Part shown: piece by piece, positions 57,061-64,000 of the stretch
Layout: each line of letters begins with the position of its first letter
Position numbering within the stretch: position 1 is the stretch's first letter
Notes under the pieces: generated by a model
What the model saw: the letters and a program-made list of their open reading frames with translations, nothing else
What the model was told of the DNA's origin: nothing
Databases searched by the model: none
Translations under genes and position numbers: made by a program
Assembly: GCF_036241575.1 (NCBI RefSeq)
Contig: NZ_CP108456.1
Span: 1 to 64,000 of the forward strand
From: Streptomyces sp. NBC_01267
GTDB lineage: Bacteria; Actinomycetota; Actinomycetes; Streptomycetales; Streptomycetaceae
Direction of reading: 5' to 3'
Length of the DNA: 64,000 nt

Positions 57061-57317
57061 TCGGTGGCGCGTCGGTGGCGCACGAGCCCCGCTCCCCCGG
57101 GCGGCAACTCAACGCTGCCCTCAGCTGCCGAAATCCCGGCATCCGGGAGTGCTTCCGGCATCCGGGGGTGCAGCTGCCGGTCAGATCCCACCACTGCGAT
57201 CCCGACGAACCACGCCCCGCGATCAGCCGCGTCCGTGCGGGGCCTGATCAGGCCCCGCACGGCTCAGCAAGCTCCACGAAACTCACCAGGCCGACGAAGA
57301 ATCGCAAGGGAAGAACA

Positions 57318-57743
57318 ATGTCGCTGAAGAACGTCAACACCGTCCTGGCCACCGCCTTCATCCTCTTCATCCTCTGGTTCGGGACGGAGTTCATCCTGAG
57401 CCCGGAGACGACGGCGCCGAGCTTCGGCCTGCCGATCTGGCCGTCCGGCGACGGCGGCGGCTTCCTGATCATCAAGGGAATCCGCGATGTCGTCCTGGCC
57501 CTGGTCCTGGGCATCCTGCTGATGACGGGCCACCGACGGGCGCTGGGCTGGGTGCTGCTGGTGGAGGCCCTCGCCGCGTACGGCGACATGACCACCGTGC
57601 TGGCCCACCACGGCTCCGTGGCCACCGCGCTCGGCGTCCACGGCCTGACCGCGACACTGATGGTGGTCAACGGCCTGCTGATCATGCGCGAGACCCGCGA
57701 GGCCGCGGTCGTTCCGGCAACACCCGCCCCGCAGCCCGCCTGA
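57318..57743 (+). CDS. DUF4267-family membrane protein
   Basis: 141 aa with four hydrophobic segments: 'LATAFILFILWFGTEFILSP', 'IKGIRDVVLALVLGILLMTG' and 'LGWVLLVEALAAYGDMTTVL'. This matches DUF4267 proteins, often found with DUF1772 genes under TetR control, as here. Function unknown. Confidence 0.75.
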   Translation: MSLKNVNTVLATAFILFILWFGTEFILSPETTAPSFGLPIWPSGDGGGFLIIKGIRDVVLALVLGILLMTGHRRALGWVLLVEALAAYGDMTTVLAHHGSVATALGVHGLTATLMVVNGLLIMRETREAAVVPATPAPQPA

Positions 57744-57863
57744 CGCTCGCCCGATCCGCTCACCCCGGAGGAAGCCGACCGCCGCCGGCGCCTCCAGAAA
57801 GCTCGGGCCTTGCTCGGACGACCTCGGTGGTCTCGCCCTTCGAGAGGGGCGTCCATGAGACTG

Positions 57864-58565
57864 CTAGCGGCTCCTACGGGGCCGGGGAACCTTCGCCAGC
57901 AGCTCCCACAACGGCTGCCCGGAGCCGGCCCAGGCGGCGAGCGTGCGCCGGTCGGCCAGGTGCATGTGCAACTGCGCGGCCAGGGGCGCGCAGCGCGCGG
58001 AGAACCGCCCGTTGGTGACCACCAGGACGACGTCGGCGCCGTAGAGCTGCCGCGCGCAGCCGTTGACCCGCTGAAGGTCCGGTGTACCGACCGCCGAGCC
58101 CTTGTCGCCGGCCTTGCGGTGCTTGCACTGGATGACCCAGGTGCGCCCCAGGGGGTCGGTGGCCAGCACGTCCGCCCCGTTGTCCCCGGCGCCGCCGATC
58201 TGCCGGGCGTCGTCGCAACCGTCGCGGCGCATCAGGTCACGTACCGCGTACTCGAAGTCCCGGTGGTGCAGAGCATCCAGCTGCCCCAGCCCGTAGCGCA
58301 GGCCCTGCTGCCGTGTCCGCTCCCACAACAGTGCTTGCCTACGGCGGTGTGCCCACACGGTGACGGCAGCCACCGCACCGGCCCCCAGCGCGATCAGCAC
58401 CCACGGATTCGCCGACAGCCAGGAGACCAGCGCCGACACCAGGGTGAAGCCCACGACGCCGGCGACCGCCAGACCGATCAGGATCAGCTGGCCGCGCTCC
58501 CGCCGCTGACGCTTGCTCGGGCGCCGTTTCCTGGGCCGTCGTGCAGGCGAACGTCGTGCCATCAC
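57864..58565 (-). CDS. Membrane-anchored Mrr-like restriction endonuclease domain protein
   Basis: 233 aa. A very basic N-terminus and two transmembrane helices (about 25-75) precede a PD-(D/E)XK domain: 'HHRDFEYAVRDLMRRDGCDD', 'GGAGDNGADVLATDPLGRTW', 'VIQCKHRKAGDKGSAVGTPD' (D...QxK active site) and 'ADVVLVVTNGRFSARC'. Mrr_cat-type nucleases of this form cut or sense modified DNA; the membrane anchor is common in actinomycetes. Not part of the biosynthetic cluster. Confidence 0.85.
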   Translation of the reverse strand: MMARRSPARRPRKRRPSKRQRRERGQLILIGLAVAGVVGFTLVSALVSWLSANPWVLIALGAGAVAAVTVWAHRRRQALLWERTRQQGLRYGLGQLDALHHRDFEYAVRDLMRRDGCDDARQIGGAGDNGADVLATDPLGRTWVIQCKHRKAGDKGSAVGTPDLQRVNGCARQLYGADVVLVVTNGRFSARCAPLAAQLHMHLADRRTLAAWAGSGQPLWELLAKVPRPRRSR

Positions 58566-58850
58566 CTCTCACCACCGTGGAAGGGGAACCGCTGCGTTCC
58601 GTCCGCCCGGCTGTACGGCTTGGTCCACGGCACCCGGTCTCCCCCTCGACACGCTCTGCTGGTGACCCTCCATCGTGGCACCGTCCGCTGACAGCGCGTC
58701 AGGCAATGTGGATCACCGGCCGGAAAGAAGCAGCTGAATCCAGCCGCACCATCGCCAACTGGTCAGTAGAGGAACGAACTTGGACGTTGGCTGACAGTGG
58801 TGCCGTCTACGGTGATGAGGCGCCTGGACTTCCCACCGCACCACTCGCGC

Positions 58851-59387
58851 CTACGGGCGTTGCTTCCACGCGGCCCGGGTGAGTTCGTACTCGACCTCAC
58901 CGTGCTCGGAGCCCTCGATCGCCTCGGGCCAGTCCCCGGTGAAGTTCCGGACGAACGACAGGCCCGACTTCTCCATCACCCGCCGGGATCCCGCGTTGAC
59001 CGCCATGGTGTTCGCGGTCACCCGCTCCACTCCGAGATCCGTGAATCCCTTGTGGATCAGGGCCCGTGACCCCTCCGTGGCGTAACCATTGCCCCAGGCG
59101 GCCTTGTGCAGCCGGTAGCCGAGTTCGACCACGGCGGGGCTGTGGTCGTCCAGGGGCCGGAATTCGAACCAGCCCAGGAAGGCCCCGGTCCCCCTCTCCT
59201 CGGCCGCCCAGTAGCCACGGGTCCCGGTAAACGGGTGGTCGTGCAGGAGTCCGGGCAGGGTCCGTGCCCGGGTCGCCTCGTGGCTCGTCGGCCGACCGCC
59301 GTTGATGAAGCGCATGACGTCGGGGTCGTTGTCCAGCGCGAACAGCGGGTCCACGTCGGCCTGGGTGAACGCGCGCAGCACCAGCAT
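58851..59387 (-). CDS. GNAT-family N-acetyltransferase (RimJ/RimL type)
   Basis: 178 aa from the ATG at 59387 (GGAG upstream). 'LVLRAFTQADVDPLFALDND', 'AVVELGYRLHKAAWGNGYAT' (acetyl-CoA loop G-N-G-Y-A-T) and 'TMAVNAGSRRVMEKSGLSFV' are GNAT motifs of the ribosomal-protein acetyltransferase group. It ends just left of the second tRNA-like gene's control region. The substrate is unknown. Confidence 0.87.
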   Translation of the reverse strand: MLVLRAFTQADVDPLFALDNDPDVMRFINGGRPTSHEATRARTLPGLLHDHPFTGTRGYWAAEERGTGAFLGWFEFRPLDDHSPAVVELGYRLHKAAWGNGYATEGSRALIHKGFTDLGVERVTANTMAVNAGSRRVMEKSGLSFVRNFTGDWPEAIEGSEHGEVEYELTRAAWKQRP

Positions 59388-59491
59388 CGGTCTCCAGGAA
59401 GATATGCATGCCGAGATCTTCGCGACCGGCAGCCGGTGTGACCAGCGAATATCCGCGGCATACCCGGCCCCCGCCGGCACGTGTGCTTGAC

Positions 59492-59540
59492 CGTCAGCCG
59501 CTCGTCAGTGGGGTGTCAGGGGGTGGGGGCATGCTTATGG
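59492..59540 (+). promoter_or_regulatory. SARP-type operator and promoter of tRNA-like gene copy 2
   Basis: CGTCAG at 59492, CGTCAG at 59503 and TGTCAG at 59514 repeat at exact 11-bp steps. A CTTATGGAT stretch about 20 bases after the third repeat is a possible -10 region. Sequence between and around the repeats differs from copy 1, so the spacing and GTCAG core look conserved by selection. A GGAAACC box occurs in both leaders. Confidence 0.68.
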
Positions 59541-59588
59541 ATGTCGGAAGGGAACGGCACGGGAAACCGGATCGTCCCCCCAGGACAG

Positions 59589-59675
59589 GGAGAGGTGCCC
59601 GGAGTGGTTTATCGGGGACCGGAGCACGCTTCAGTCGGGCGAAAGCCTGCGCAGGTTCGAATCCTGCCCTCTCCG
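59589..59675 (+). tRNA. tRNA-Ser-like gene with a non-canonical anticodon arm, copy 2
   Basis: 87 nt, identical to copy 1 (28900-28986) except at two neighbouring positions in the variable arm (59648 T for C, 59649 G for A). These changes keep a helix: CGGGC-GAAA-GCCTG gives five pairs with one G-T. Acceptor GGAGAGG/CCTCTCC, D stem CCCG/CGGG, T arm GCAGG-TTCGAAT-CCTGC and discriminator G are all preserved, and so is the odd 20-nt segment in place of the anticodon arm (59617-59636). CCA is not encoded. It has its own terminator, so it is transcribed alone. Confidence 0.75.
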
Positions 59676-59683
59676 CACAGGAC

Positions 59684-59708
59684 ACCGGCCCGCCACTGGC
59701 GGGCCGGT
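59684..59708 (+). terminator. Terminator after tRNA-like gene copy 2
   Basis: An 11-bp perfect stem ACCGGCCCGCC with a 3-nt loop and a following TTC. It starts 8 bp after the tRNA-like sequence. Confidence 0.75.
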
Positions 59709-59881
59709 TCTGCGTCGTCCCCGATCATGCCCGGTCAGGGCTCGCAGACCCGGGCGGGCCGGCCTCCTCCCCGCCGACCGTCATGCGGATGCTGCGTGAG
59801 CTCGATGAACGCGTGGCCGTCGTGCGGCCGGATCACTCACGAAGAGCGGGTTCCTTGCACGGGGCGGTCACGGTGTCTCGG

Positions 59882-61597
59882 CTACAGCGTGTCAGCGCGT
59901 TCCTTGAGTTCGACGACACCGCACACCCCGTGGAAGCGGTCGAGGCGGGCACGCATATCGTGCAGGGCGTCGTGGACCTTCATGGAACGGATGCCGACGG
60001 TGCAGTCGAGGAACTCGTTCCACGCGGTGAGTGCGCCGTCGACGTCGTCGCGGCGGAGTCGCACTTGACCGAGGTCGGCGAGAACCATCGCGCGCGTTCG
60101 CTTGCGGTCGACCCCGTGCACGTCAAGTGCGTAATGGAGATGTTCCTCAGCCGCACCGAGGTCGCCGAGCCGGGCGAGGATCATGCCGGATTCATGGGCC
60201 CACCGGCCGGGTGAATAGTGGGCGGCCCACGATTCACCCGGTGTCTTGGGCGCTAATTCGATCGCGATCTGGGACGCGGCCAGTGCCTTGGTGGCAGTGC
60301 GGCGGTCGCCGTCGGTGGCTGCGGCATTGGCCAGGGTGGCGTTGTAGTACGCGATGGCCCGTGGTTCGTCGAGGCCATGGGAGAGGCGGACGCATTCCTC
60401 GGAGATGCGCACACCGGCCGCCCGGTAGCCGAGGTCGACGCACTGTACGGCGAGTCCGCGCAGCGCGGTCGCGGCCAGCTCGGCGTGCCCGGCCTCCCGG
60501 GCGATCTGGTACGACTCCTTGAAGTACTCCTGGGCCATGCCCTGGTTGCCTTCGTCCTGCGCCATCCAGCCGGCGAGGTGGATGAGCTGGGCGACCGCGG
60601 CGAAGAGGTCGCGGCCGGTGGCCTGGGTGAAAGTGCCCTCCAGCCAGGGCCGGACATCCTCGGTGAGGTAGCGGACGGCCAGGTGGCGGGCGTGGCCGCC
60701 GCCGAGTTCGGCGGCTGCGTCGCCGAGTGTGGTGGTCATGTGCCGTACGGCCGCGACCTCGCCTCGGCCGACGTTCACAGCGGCGGTACCGGAGTCCGCA
60801 GCCGCTGTGCGGCGGGTGATGCTGTCGGGGTCGGGCAGGGAGAGCGCGCTGAGGGCCGCGCCGCTGGAGGCCGCGAGGAACTGCCGGCGTTGCACGTCGA
60901 ACTCTCCTAACCGGATGACCGAGGCCACGCTATCGGCCCATGGCATACCGCCGGGGTGGTCGACAACGAATTGCGGCCCGCCGTCCGGCAGTTCCCCCGG
61001 TGTGGAGAATCGGCAGGTCTGCGGCACCCCATACTCGAACGGAACCTGATCGTGCCCAAGGATGATCACAGAGGAGCGATTCGGCCCGAAGCCGCTTATC
61101 GCGGACTCGCCGGGAGGATCGGCCGTGATCCGCCACTGCCCCTGCCGGGATCCGGGCATCTCGTTGTCCGTGCGAAGCGCGGGCGGTGGGCCGACCTGGG
61201 CGATCGGGGAGTAGTCGTGGGCGAAGCCCAGTGCCATCGGGCTGGTCGCGAACAGACGGCACAGGAGGTCCTGGGTCTCGGCGATCGGCAGGACGCCGGC
61301 CTCCCAGTCCTTCCATGAGCGTTCGGTGACACCGACGGGCCTCAGCTGCTGGGTGGCGACGAGGTCGTGGAGCTGGGCGACAGCCCGGACGACGGTCCAA
61401 GTCATGGCGAGGCGCCGGCATTTCAAAGGCCGGTGTCCGCAGTGTTCTCCGATCTGTGTGGCGATGGCCTCGATCAGCGCAGGAGGCGGCGCGGTGGCTT
61501 CGGCAACGCCGCTCTGGCCGAGCATGCGTTCGCGTATCCGCCGTCCACAGGCGGCGTCGTGTACCGGCCGGTTGGGTGGGCCTGTAGTGGCGGTCAT
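59882..61597 (-). CDS. TPR-containing regulator of the Streptomyces XRE/TPR type
   Basis: 571 aa from the ATG at 61597. The N-terminal part has a degenerate helix-turn-helix-like region ('[20 protein letters not shown]'), a middle segment '[20 protein letters not shown]' typical of this family, and a C-terminal TPR array ('[20 protein letters not shown]', '[20 protein letters not shown]'). Such proteins are abundant transcription or signalling factors in Streptomyces. It is divergent from the hydroxylase-like gene. Confidence 0.78.
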   Translation of the reverse strand: MTATTGPPNRPVHDAACGRRIRERMLGQSGVAEATAPPPALIEAIATQIGEHCGHRPLKCRRLAMTWTVVRAVAQLHDLVATQQLRPVGVTERSWKDWEAGVLPIAETQDLLCRLFATSPMALGFAHDYSPIAQVGPPPALRTDNEMPGSRQGQWRITADPPGESAISGFGPNRSSVIILGHDQVPFEYGVPQTCRFSTPGELPDGGPQFVVDHPGGMPWADSVASVIRLGEFDVQRRQFLAASSGAALSALSLPDPDSITRRTAAADSGTAAVNVGRGEVAAVRHMTTTLGDAAAELGGGHARHLAVRYLTEDVRPWLEGTFTQATGRDLFAAVAQLIHLAGWMAQDEGNQGMAQEYFKESYQIAREAGHAELAATALRGLAVQCVDLGYRAAGVRISEECVRLSHGLDEPRAIAYYNATLANAAATDGDRRTATKALAASQIAIELAPKTPGESWAAHYSPGRWAHESGMILARLGDLGAAEEHLHYALDVHGVDRKRTRAMVLADLGQVRLRRDDVDGALTAWNEFLDCTVGIRSMKVHDALHDMRARLDRFHGVCGVVELKERADTL

Positions 61598-61933
61598 CGT
61601 CGGCTCCCCGCTGGGTCGCGCGCGAACAGCGAGTGGGGTTCGCGGCACGGCATCTGTGAGGGCTTGCCTTCCCGAGATCCTCCCCAAACCTCAAACCCCG
61701 CAGGCGATTTGACCGCCCGTGGTGGGAGGCGGTACCGCCCGTGGCGGGCGGGAAACTCTCACTACCTCGACGAACGGCGCCGGACCAGGCTGTTGGACAG
61801 GCGCCGCGTCCGGCCGACGGACCCACAGCCGATCCGTCTCCACGCCCGTGGGCACCAGCCGGACGCGTCGCGCCTTCCACGCCTTACCGAAGACCGCTCA
61901 CCCCGTCCTCAGGGCGGGAGTTGGGAGAACATA
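61598..61933. other. Divergent promoter region
   Basis: 336 bp between the TPR regulator and the Asp/Asn hydroxylase-like gene. It holds a perfect 12-bp palindrome GGCGGTACCGCC (61728-61739) that may be an operator. No gene supported. Confidence 0.45.
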
Positions 61934-62776
61934 ATGGTCGACACCCGATCGATTCCGGCGCAGGCCGGGCAGATCGCCCAGTTGGATCGCCTGGACCTGC
62001 TGCGCATCGAACGCCTCCGGCACGAAGCACTGACCGTACCCGCCCAGTGGACGGCCGAATACGGTGCATACCAGTCCGGCGGCTGGTGGACCACCTCGCT
62101 GATGAACGCCTCCGGCAACGCGGCGGACGTACGCATCGGCGACTGCACCGCCCGTCCCACCGCCCTGCTGGAATCCATGCCGGCCACCGCTGAACTGCTC
62201 GCTGAGCTCGGCCTGTCATACATGTGGGTGCGCCTGGCCCGGCTGGAGGCGAACGCGTTCTTGTGGGAGCACCGCGACTACGACGAACTCGACCAGATCG
62301 AACGCCACCGCCTTCACATCCCGTTGCACACCAACTCCTCCGCGTTCCTGGTCACCGGCGGAACGAAGGTCCACATGACCGGAGGGTGGATCTGGCGGCT
62401 CACCCCGACCTACGCGCACGGGGTGTGCAATCTGCTCGGACCGGACCGTATCCACCTGATTGCCGACGTGTACGCGGACGACGCCTACCGACTCCTGGCC
62501 CAGCGGGCCCAGCTGAATCCGTCGGCGGCCAAGCCCCTCCCTGCGGCCTCGCGGGCGCTGCTTGCCGCCAAGCTCGCCGATGCCCGGCTGCTGGCGGAGC
62601 TCGGCTACACCGGCGCGGCCGAACAGCTGCTGTTGCGGCTGTTCTACTGCTTCACCCTGCCCGAGGGCACCACGTATGACCTGATCGCCGAGCTGCACAC
62701 CGCGCTCGGTGACGCCGAGGCCGCCGCCCGCTGGAGCCGGGCCAAGACCACCCTCCTCGCGCTCGCCGAGTCCTGA
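61934..62776 (+). CDS. Aspartyl/asparaginyl beta-hydroxylase-like protein
   Basis: 280 aa from the ATG at 61934 (GGGAGAA upstream). The central cupin-like region 'HRLHIPLHTNSSAFLVTGGT' followed by 'VCNLLGPDRIHLIADVYADD' gives the H...R-x-H-L pattern of the Asp/Asn beta-hydroxylase 2-oxoglutarate oxygenases. The C-terminal third is helical. It is 38 bp from the nucleotidyltransferase gene, so the two and the LOG gene may form an operon. Confidence 0.72.
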   Translation: MVDTRSIPAQAGQIAQLDRLDLLRIERLRHEALTVPAQWTAEYGAYQSGGWWTTSLMNASGNAADVRIGDCTARPTALLESMPATAELLAELGLSYMWVRLARLEANAFLWEHRDYDELDQIERHRLHIPLHTNSSAFLVTGGTKVHMTGGWIWRLTPTYAHGVCNLLGPDRIHLIADVYADDAYRLLAQRAQLNPSAAKPLPAASRALLAAKLADARLLAELGYTGAAEQLLLRLFYCFTLPEGTTYDLIAELHTALGDAEAAARWSRAKTTLLALAES

Positions 62777-62814
62777 CCCTTGCACCCACCTCTCGCGACG
62801 GAAGGAAAATTCGC

Positions 62815-63726
62815 ATGTCGCTTACCACGCTTGCCCCCGCCGCTCCCGCGGTCGCGGCCGAGTTTCAGCTGGCTGCGCTCGTCGAGGCCAACCGTCCCGC
62901 GCAGATGCCGCTGGTGACGCGGATCGCCAGGGCCCTGTCTCCTTCGCCGGCCCTCACGCACCTGCTGGTGCGTGGCTCGCTCGCCTCGGGCACCGCCGAC
63001 CGACTCTCGGACGTCGACTTCGTGGTCGGCGTCAAGGACGCCGCGCTGCCGGCCTTCGCCACCGGCCTCAACGATCTGATGACCGTGGCGGCCGGGGCCC
63101 TGCTGCCGGGCTGGCCCGACAGCATCGTCACCGACCTCGGCGGACTGGGGTTCGTGTTCCTGATCCCGTACGACGGCAAGCTGCAGCAGGTCGACCTCTA
63201 CCTCGCCCCCGCCTCCGCGATCCCGGTCCTGCGCCGTCAGGTGACCTGCGTCGCCGTCCTCGACCGCGCACCCGTGCCCCCCACGGATGATGAGTGGCGG
63301 CGGGCGGCGGCCTTCGTGGCCGAACGGGCCGCGCGAGCGAAGACGTGCACCGAGTTGCTGATCGAGCACCTGGTGCTCGCAGTGCTCCTGCACAAGCGGA
63401 TCCAGCGCGGACAGCGGTTCGTCGCGTACGCCGAGTGGCACCTGATGCACACCGCGACCAAGGACCTCCTCAAGGCCGCCCTTGCCCCGACCTCGCGGTT
63501 CTGGGGCTGGTACCAGCTGCGGGAGGAGATCGCGCTCACCCCGATCGGCCGGGCCTGCCTCGCGGACCTCGACGCGGCCGTCGCCTCCCCGGCCGTGCCC
63601 TCCGCCGCCGACGTCGAGAGGGCCCTGGACCGCGTGTTCACCCTGGTCGAGCGGGCCTGCCCGCACGCAATGGACGGCCTGTCCGATGCGATCACCGCCT
63701 ACCGCACCTACCGGGAGCTGGCATGA
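62815..63726 (+). CDS. Nucleotidyltransferase-fold protein
   Basis: 303 aa. The catalytic motif 'LLVRGSLASGTADRLSDVDF' (GSxxxG...SDxD) is the nucleotidyltransferase signature of the MNT/aminoglycoside adenylyltransferase superfamily, and 'LQQVDLYLAPAS' may give the third acidic residue. The C-terminal helical half resembles kanamycin-nucleotidyltransferase-like partners. The substrate is unknown. The stop overlaps the next gene's start. Confidence 0.8.
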   Translation: MSLTTLAPAAPAVAAEFQLAALVEANRPAQMPLVTRIARALSPSPALTHLLVRGSLASGTADRLSDVDFVVGVKDAALPAFATGLNDLMTVAAGALLPGWPDSIVTDLGGLGFVFLIPYDGKLQQVDLYLAPASAIPVLRRQVTCVAVLDRAPVPPTDDEWRRAAAFVAERAARAKTCTELLIEHLVLAVLLHKRIQRGQRFVAYAEWHLMHTATKDLLKAALAPTSRFWGWYQLREEIALTPIGRACLADLDAAVASPAVPSAADVERALDRVFTLVERACPHAMDGLSDAITAYRTYRELA

Positions 63727-64000
63727 CCATGGCCGAAGTACGTCCCTCCACCAGCACGAGCGAGCACCGGGACAAGAGGGCGGTGTTCTTCGGCGGGGTG
63801 ATGCCCGCCTCCGCCGCTGAGAAGCACATGGCCGAGCAGATCGGCATCCTGCTCGCCGCGTCCGGGTTCACGCTGGTGCACGGCGGCTACAACGGGCTGA
63901 TGGAAGCCGCCGCCCACGGCGCTGCGACGAAGGGCGGGCGGATCTGCGCGGTCACGCTGGCCGCCAAGTGCGAGGAGTGGGGCGGCTTCAACCCCTACGT
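63723..64000 (+). CDS. LOG-family (Rossmann-fold nucleotide-binding) protein, 5' part
   Basis: The first 92 codons are inside the window; the gene runs off the right edge. 'RAVFFGGVMPASAAEKHMAE', 'LAASGFTLVHGGYNGLMEAA' and 'GRICAVTLAAKCEEWGGFNP' match the N-terminal half of LOG/YpsA-like proteins, which hydrolyse nucleoside monophosphates or bind nucleotides. The PGGxGT motif would lie beyond the window. ATG at 63723 overlaps the upstream stop; ATG at 63729 is an alternative. Confidence 0.72.
   Translation, partial: MTMAEVRPSTSTSEHRDKRAVFFGGVMPASAAEKHMAEQIGILLAASGFTLVHGGYNGLMEAAAHGAATKGGRICAVTLAAKCEEWGGFNPY

Noticed and set aside
58851..59480. Longer GNAT start at 59480
   Set aside because: The added residues have no GNAT similarity and would run into the region upstream of the tRNA-like gene; the ATG at 59387 has a proper GGAG site.

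Overview
This is high-GC actinomycete DNA with strong G/C third-position bias, GTG/TTG starts and AGGAG ribosome sites. Gene content points to Streptomyces. The left edge (about 1-145) carries short palindromes with 3-nt or GCTTCGC-type loops, the style of linear-replicon telomeres, so the window may begin at or near the end of a linear chromosome or plasmid. All functions below are inferred from reading the sequence; no database search was possible.

Layout. 1-2.3 kb: telomere-like DNA and a pair of winged-helix, replication-like genes. 2.3-8.0 kb: gene remnants, DUF4287 and DUF998 genes, a TetR regulator with paired operators, a DrrAB-type ABC exporter, a DUF4097 protein and a ribbon-helix-helix protein. 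8.2-11.5 kb: a TetR regulator, a stand-alone ketosynthase, and a second winged-helix pair in the opposite orientation. 12.2-17.5 kb: an operon for branched-chain 2-oxoacid dehydrogenase (E1-alpha, E1-beta, E2) plus acetolactate synthase. 17.5-27.7 kb: a 41-bp tandem array with perfect palindromes, an amino-acid permease, a P450, two exporters, a flavin reductase, an ACP and a fatty-acyl desaturase.

The core (27.5-41.3 kb) matches the valanimycin logic for azoxy biosynthesis. It holds a seryl-tRNA-dependent transferase (VlmA-like), an amine N-hydroxylase of the acyl-CoA dehydrogenase fold (VlmH-like) with a flavin reductase, a small membrane protein and a ferritin-like di-iron enzyme (VlmO/VlmB-like), a lipid-kinase-fold enzyme and an MmgE/PrpD enzyme (VlmJ/VlmK-like), a second seryl-tRNA synthetase (VlmL-like) and a SARP regulator. 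The valine decarboxylase of valanimycin is not seen. In its place are an ALDH-fold enzyme, a class III aminotransferase, a FabH-like KAS III and an ACP, which suggests a longer alkylamine. At 41.6-55.7 kb follow a SnoaL-like protein, an exporter, an ACP, an iterative-looking type I PKS, an AMP ligase, a luciferase-like oxidoreductase, a thioesterase, a second P450 and a hydrolase fold lacking its nucleophile. The expected product is a lipophilic azoxy, possibly vinyl-azoxy, compound; this is inference.

The most unusual feature is a pair of near-identical tRNA-Ser-like genes (28900-28986 and 59589-59675). Both have good acceptor, D, variable and T arms, but the anticodon arm cannot form the normal 5-bp stem with 7-nt loop at its normal position. 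Each is preceded by three repeats spaced exactly 11 bp, the geometry of SARP operators. The first copy sits at the head of the operon that ends with the seryl-tRNA synthetase. I propose dedicated seryl donors, co-regulated with the pathway and possibly uncoupled from translation.

55.9-64 kb looks like flanking genome: TetR, DUF1772 and DUF4267 proteins, an Mrr-like nuclease, a GNAT, a TPR regulator, an Asp/Asn-hydroxylase-like protein, a nucleotidyltransferase and the start of a LOG-family gene.
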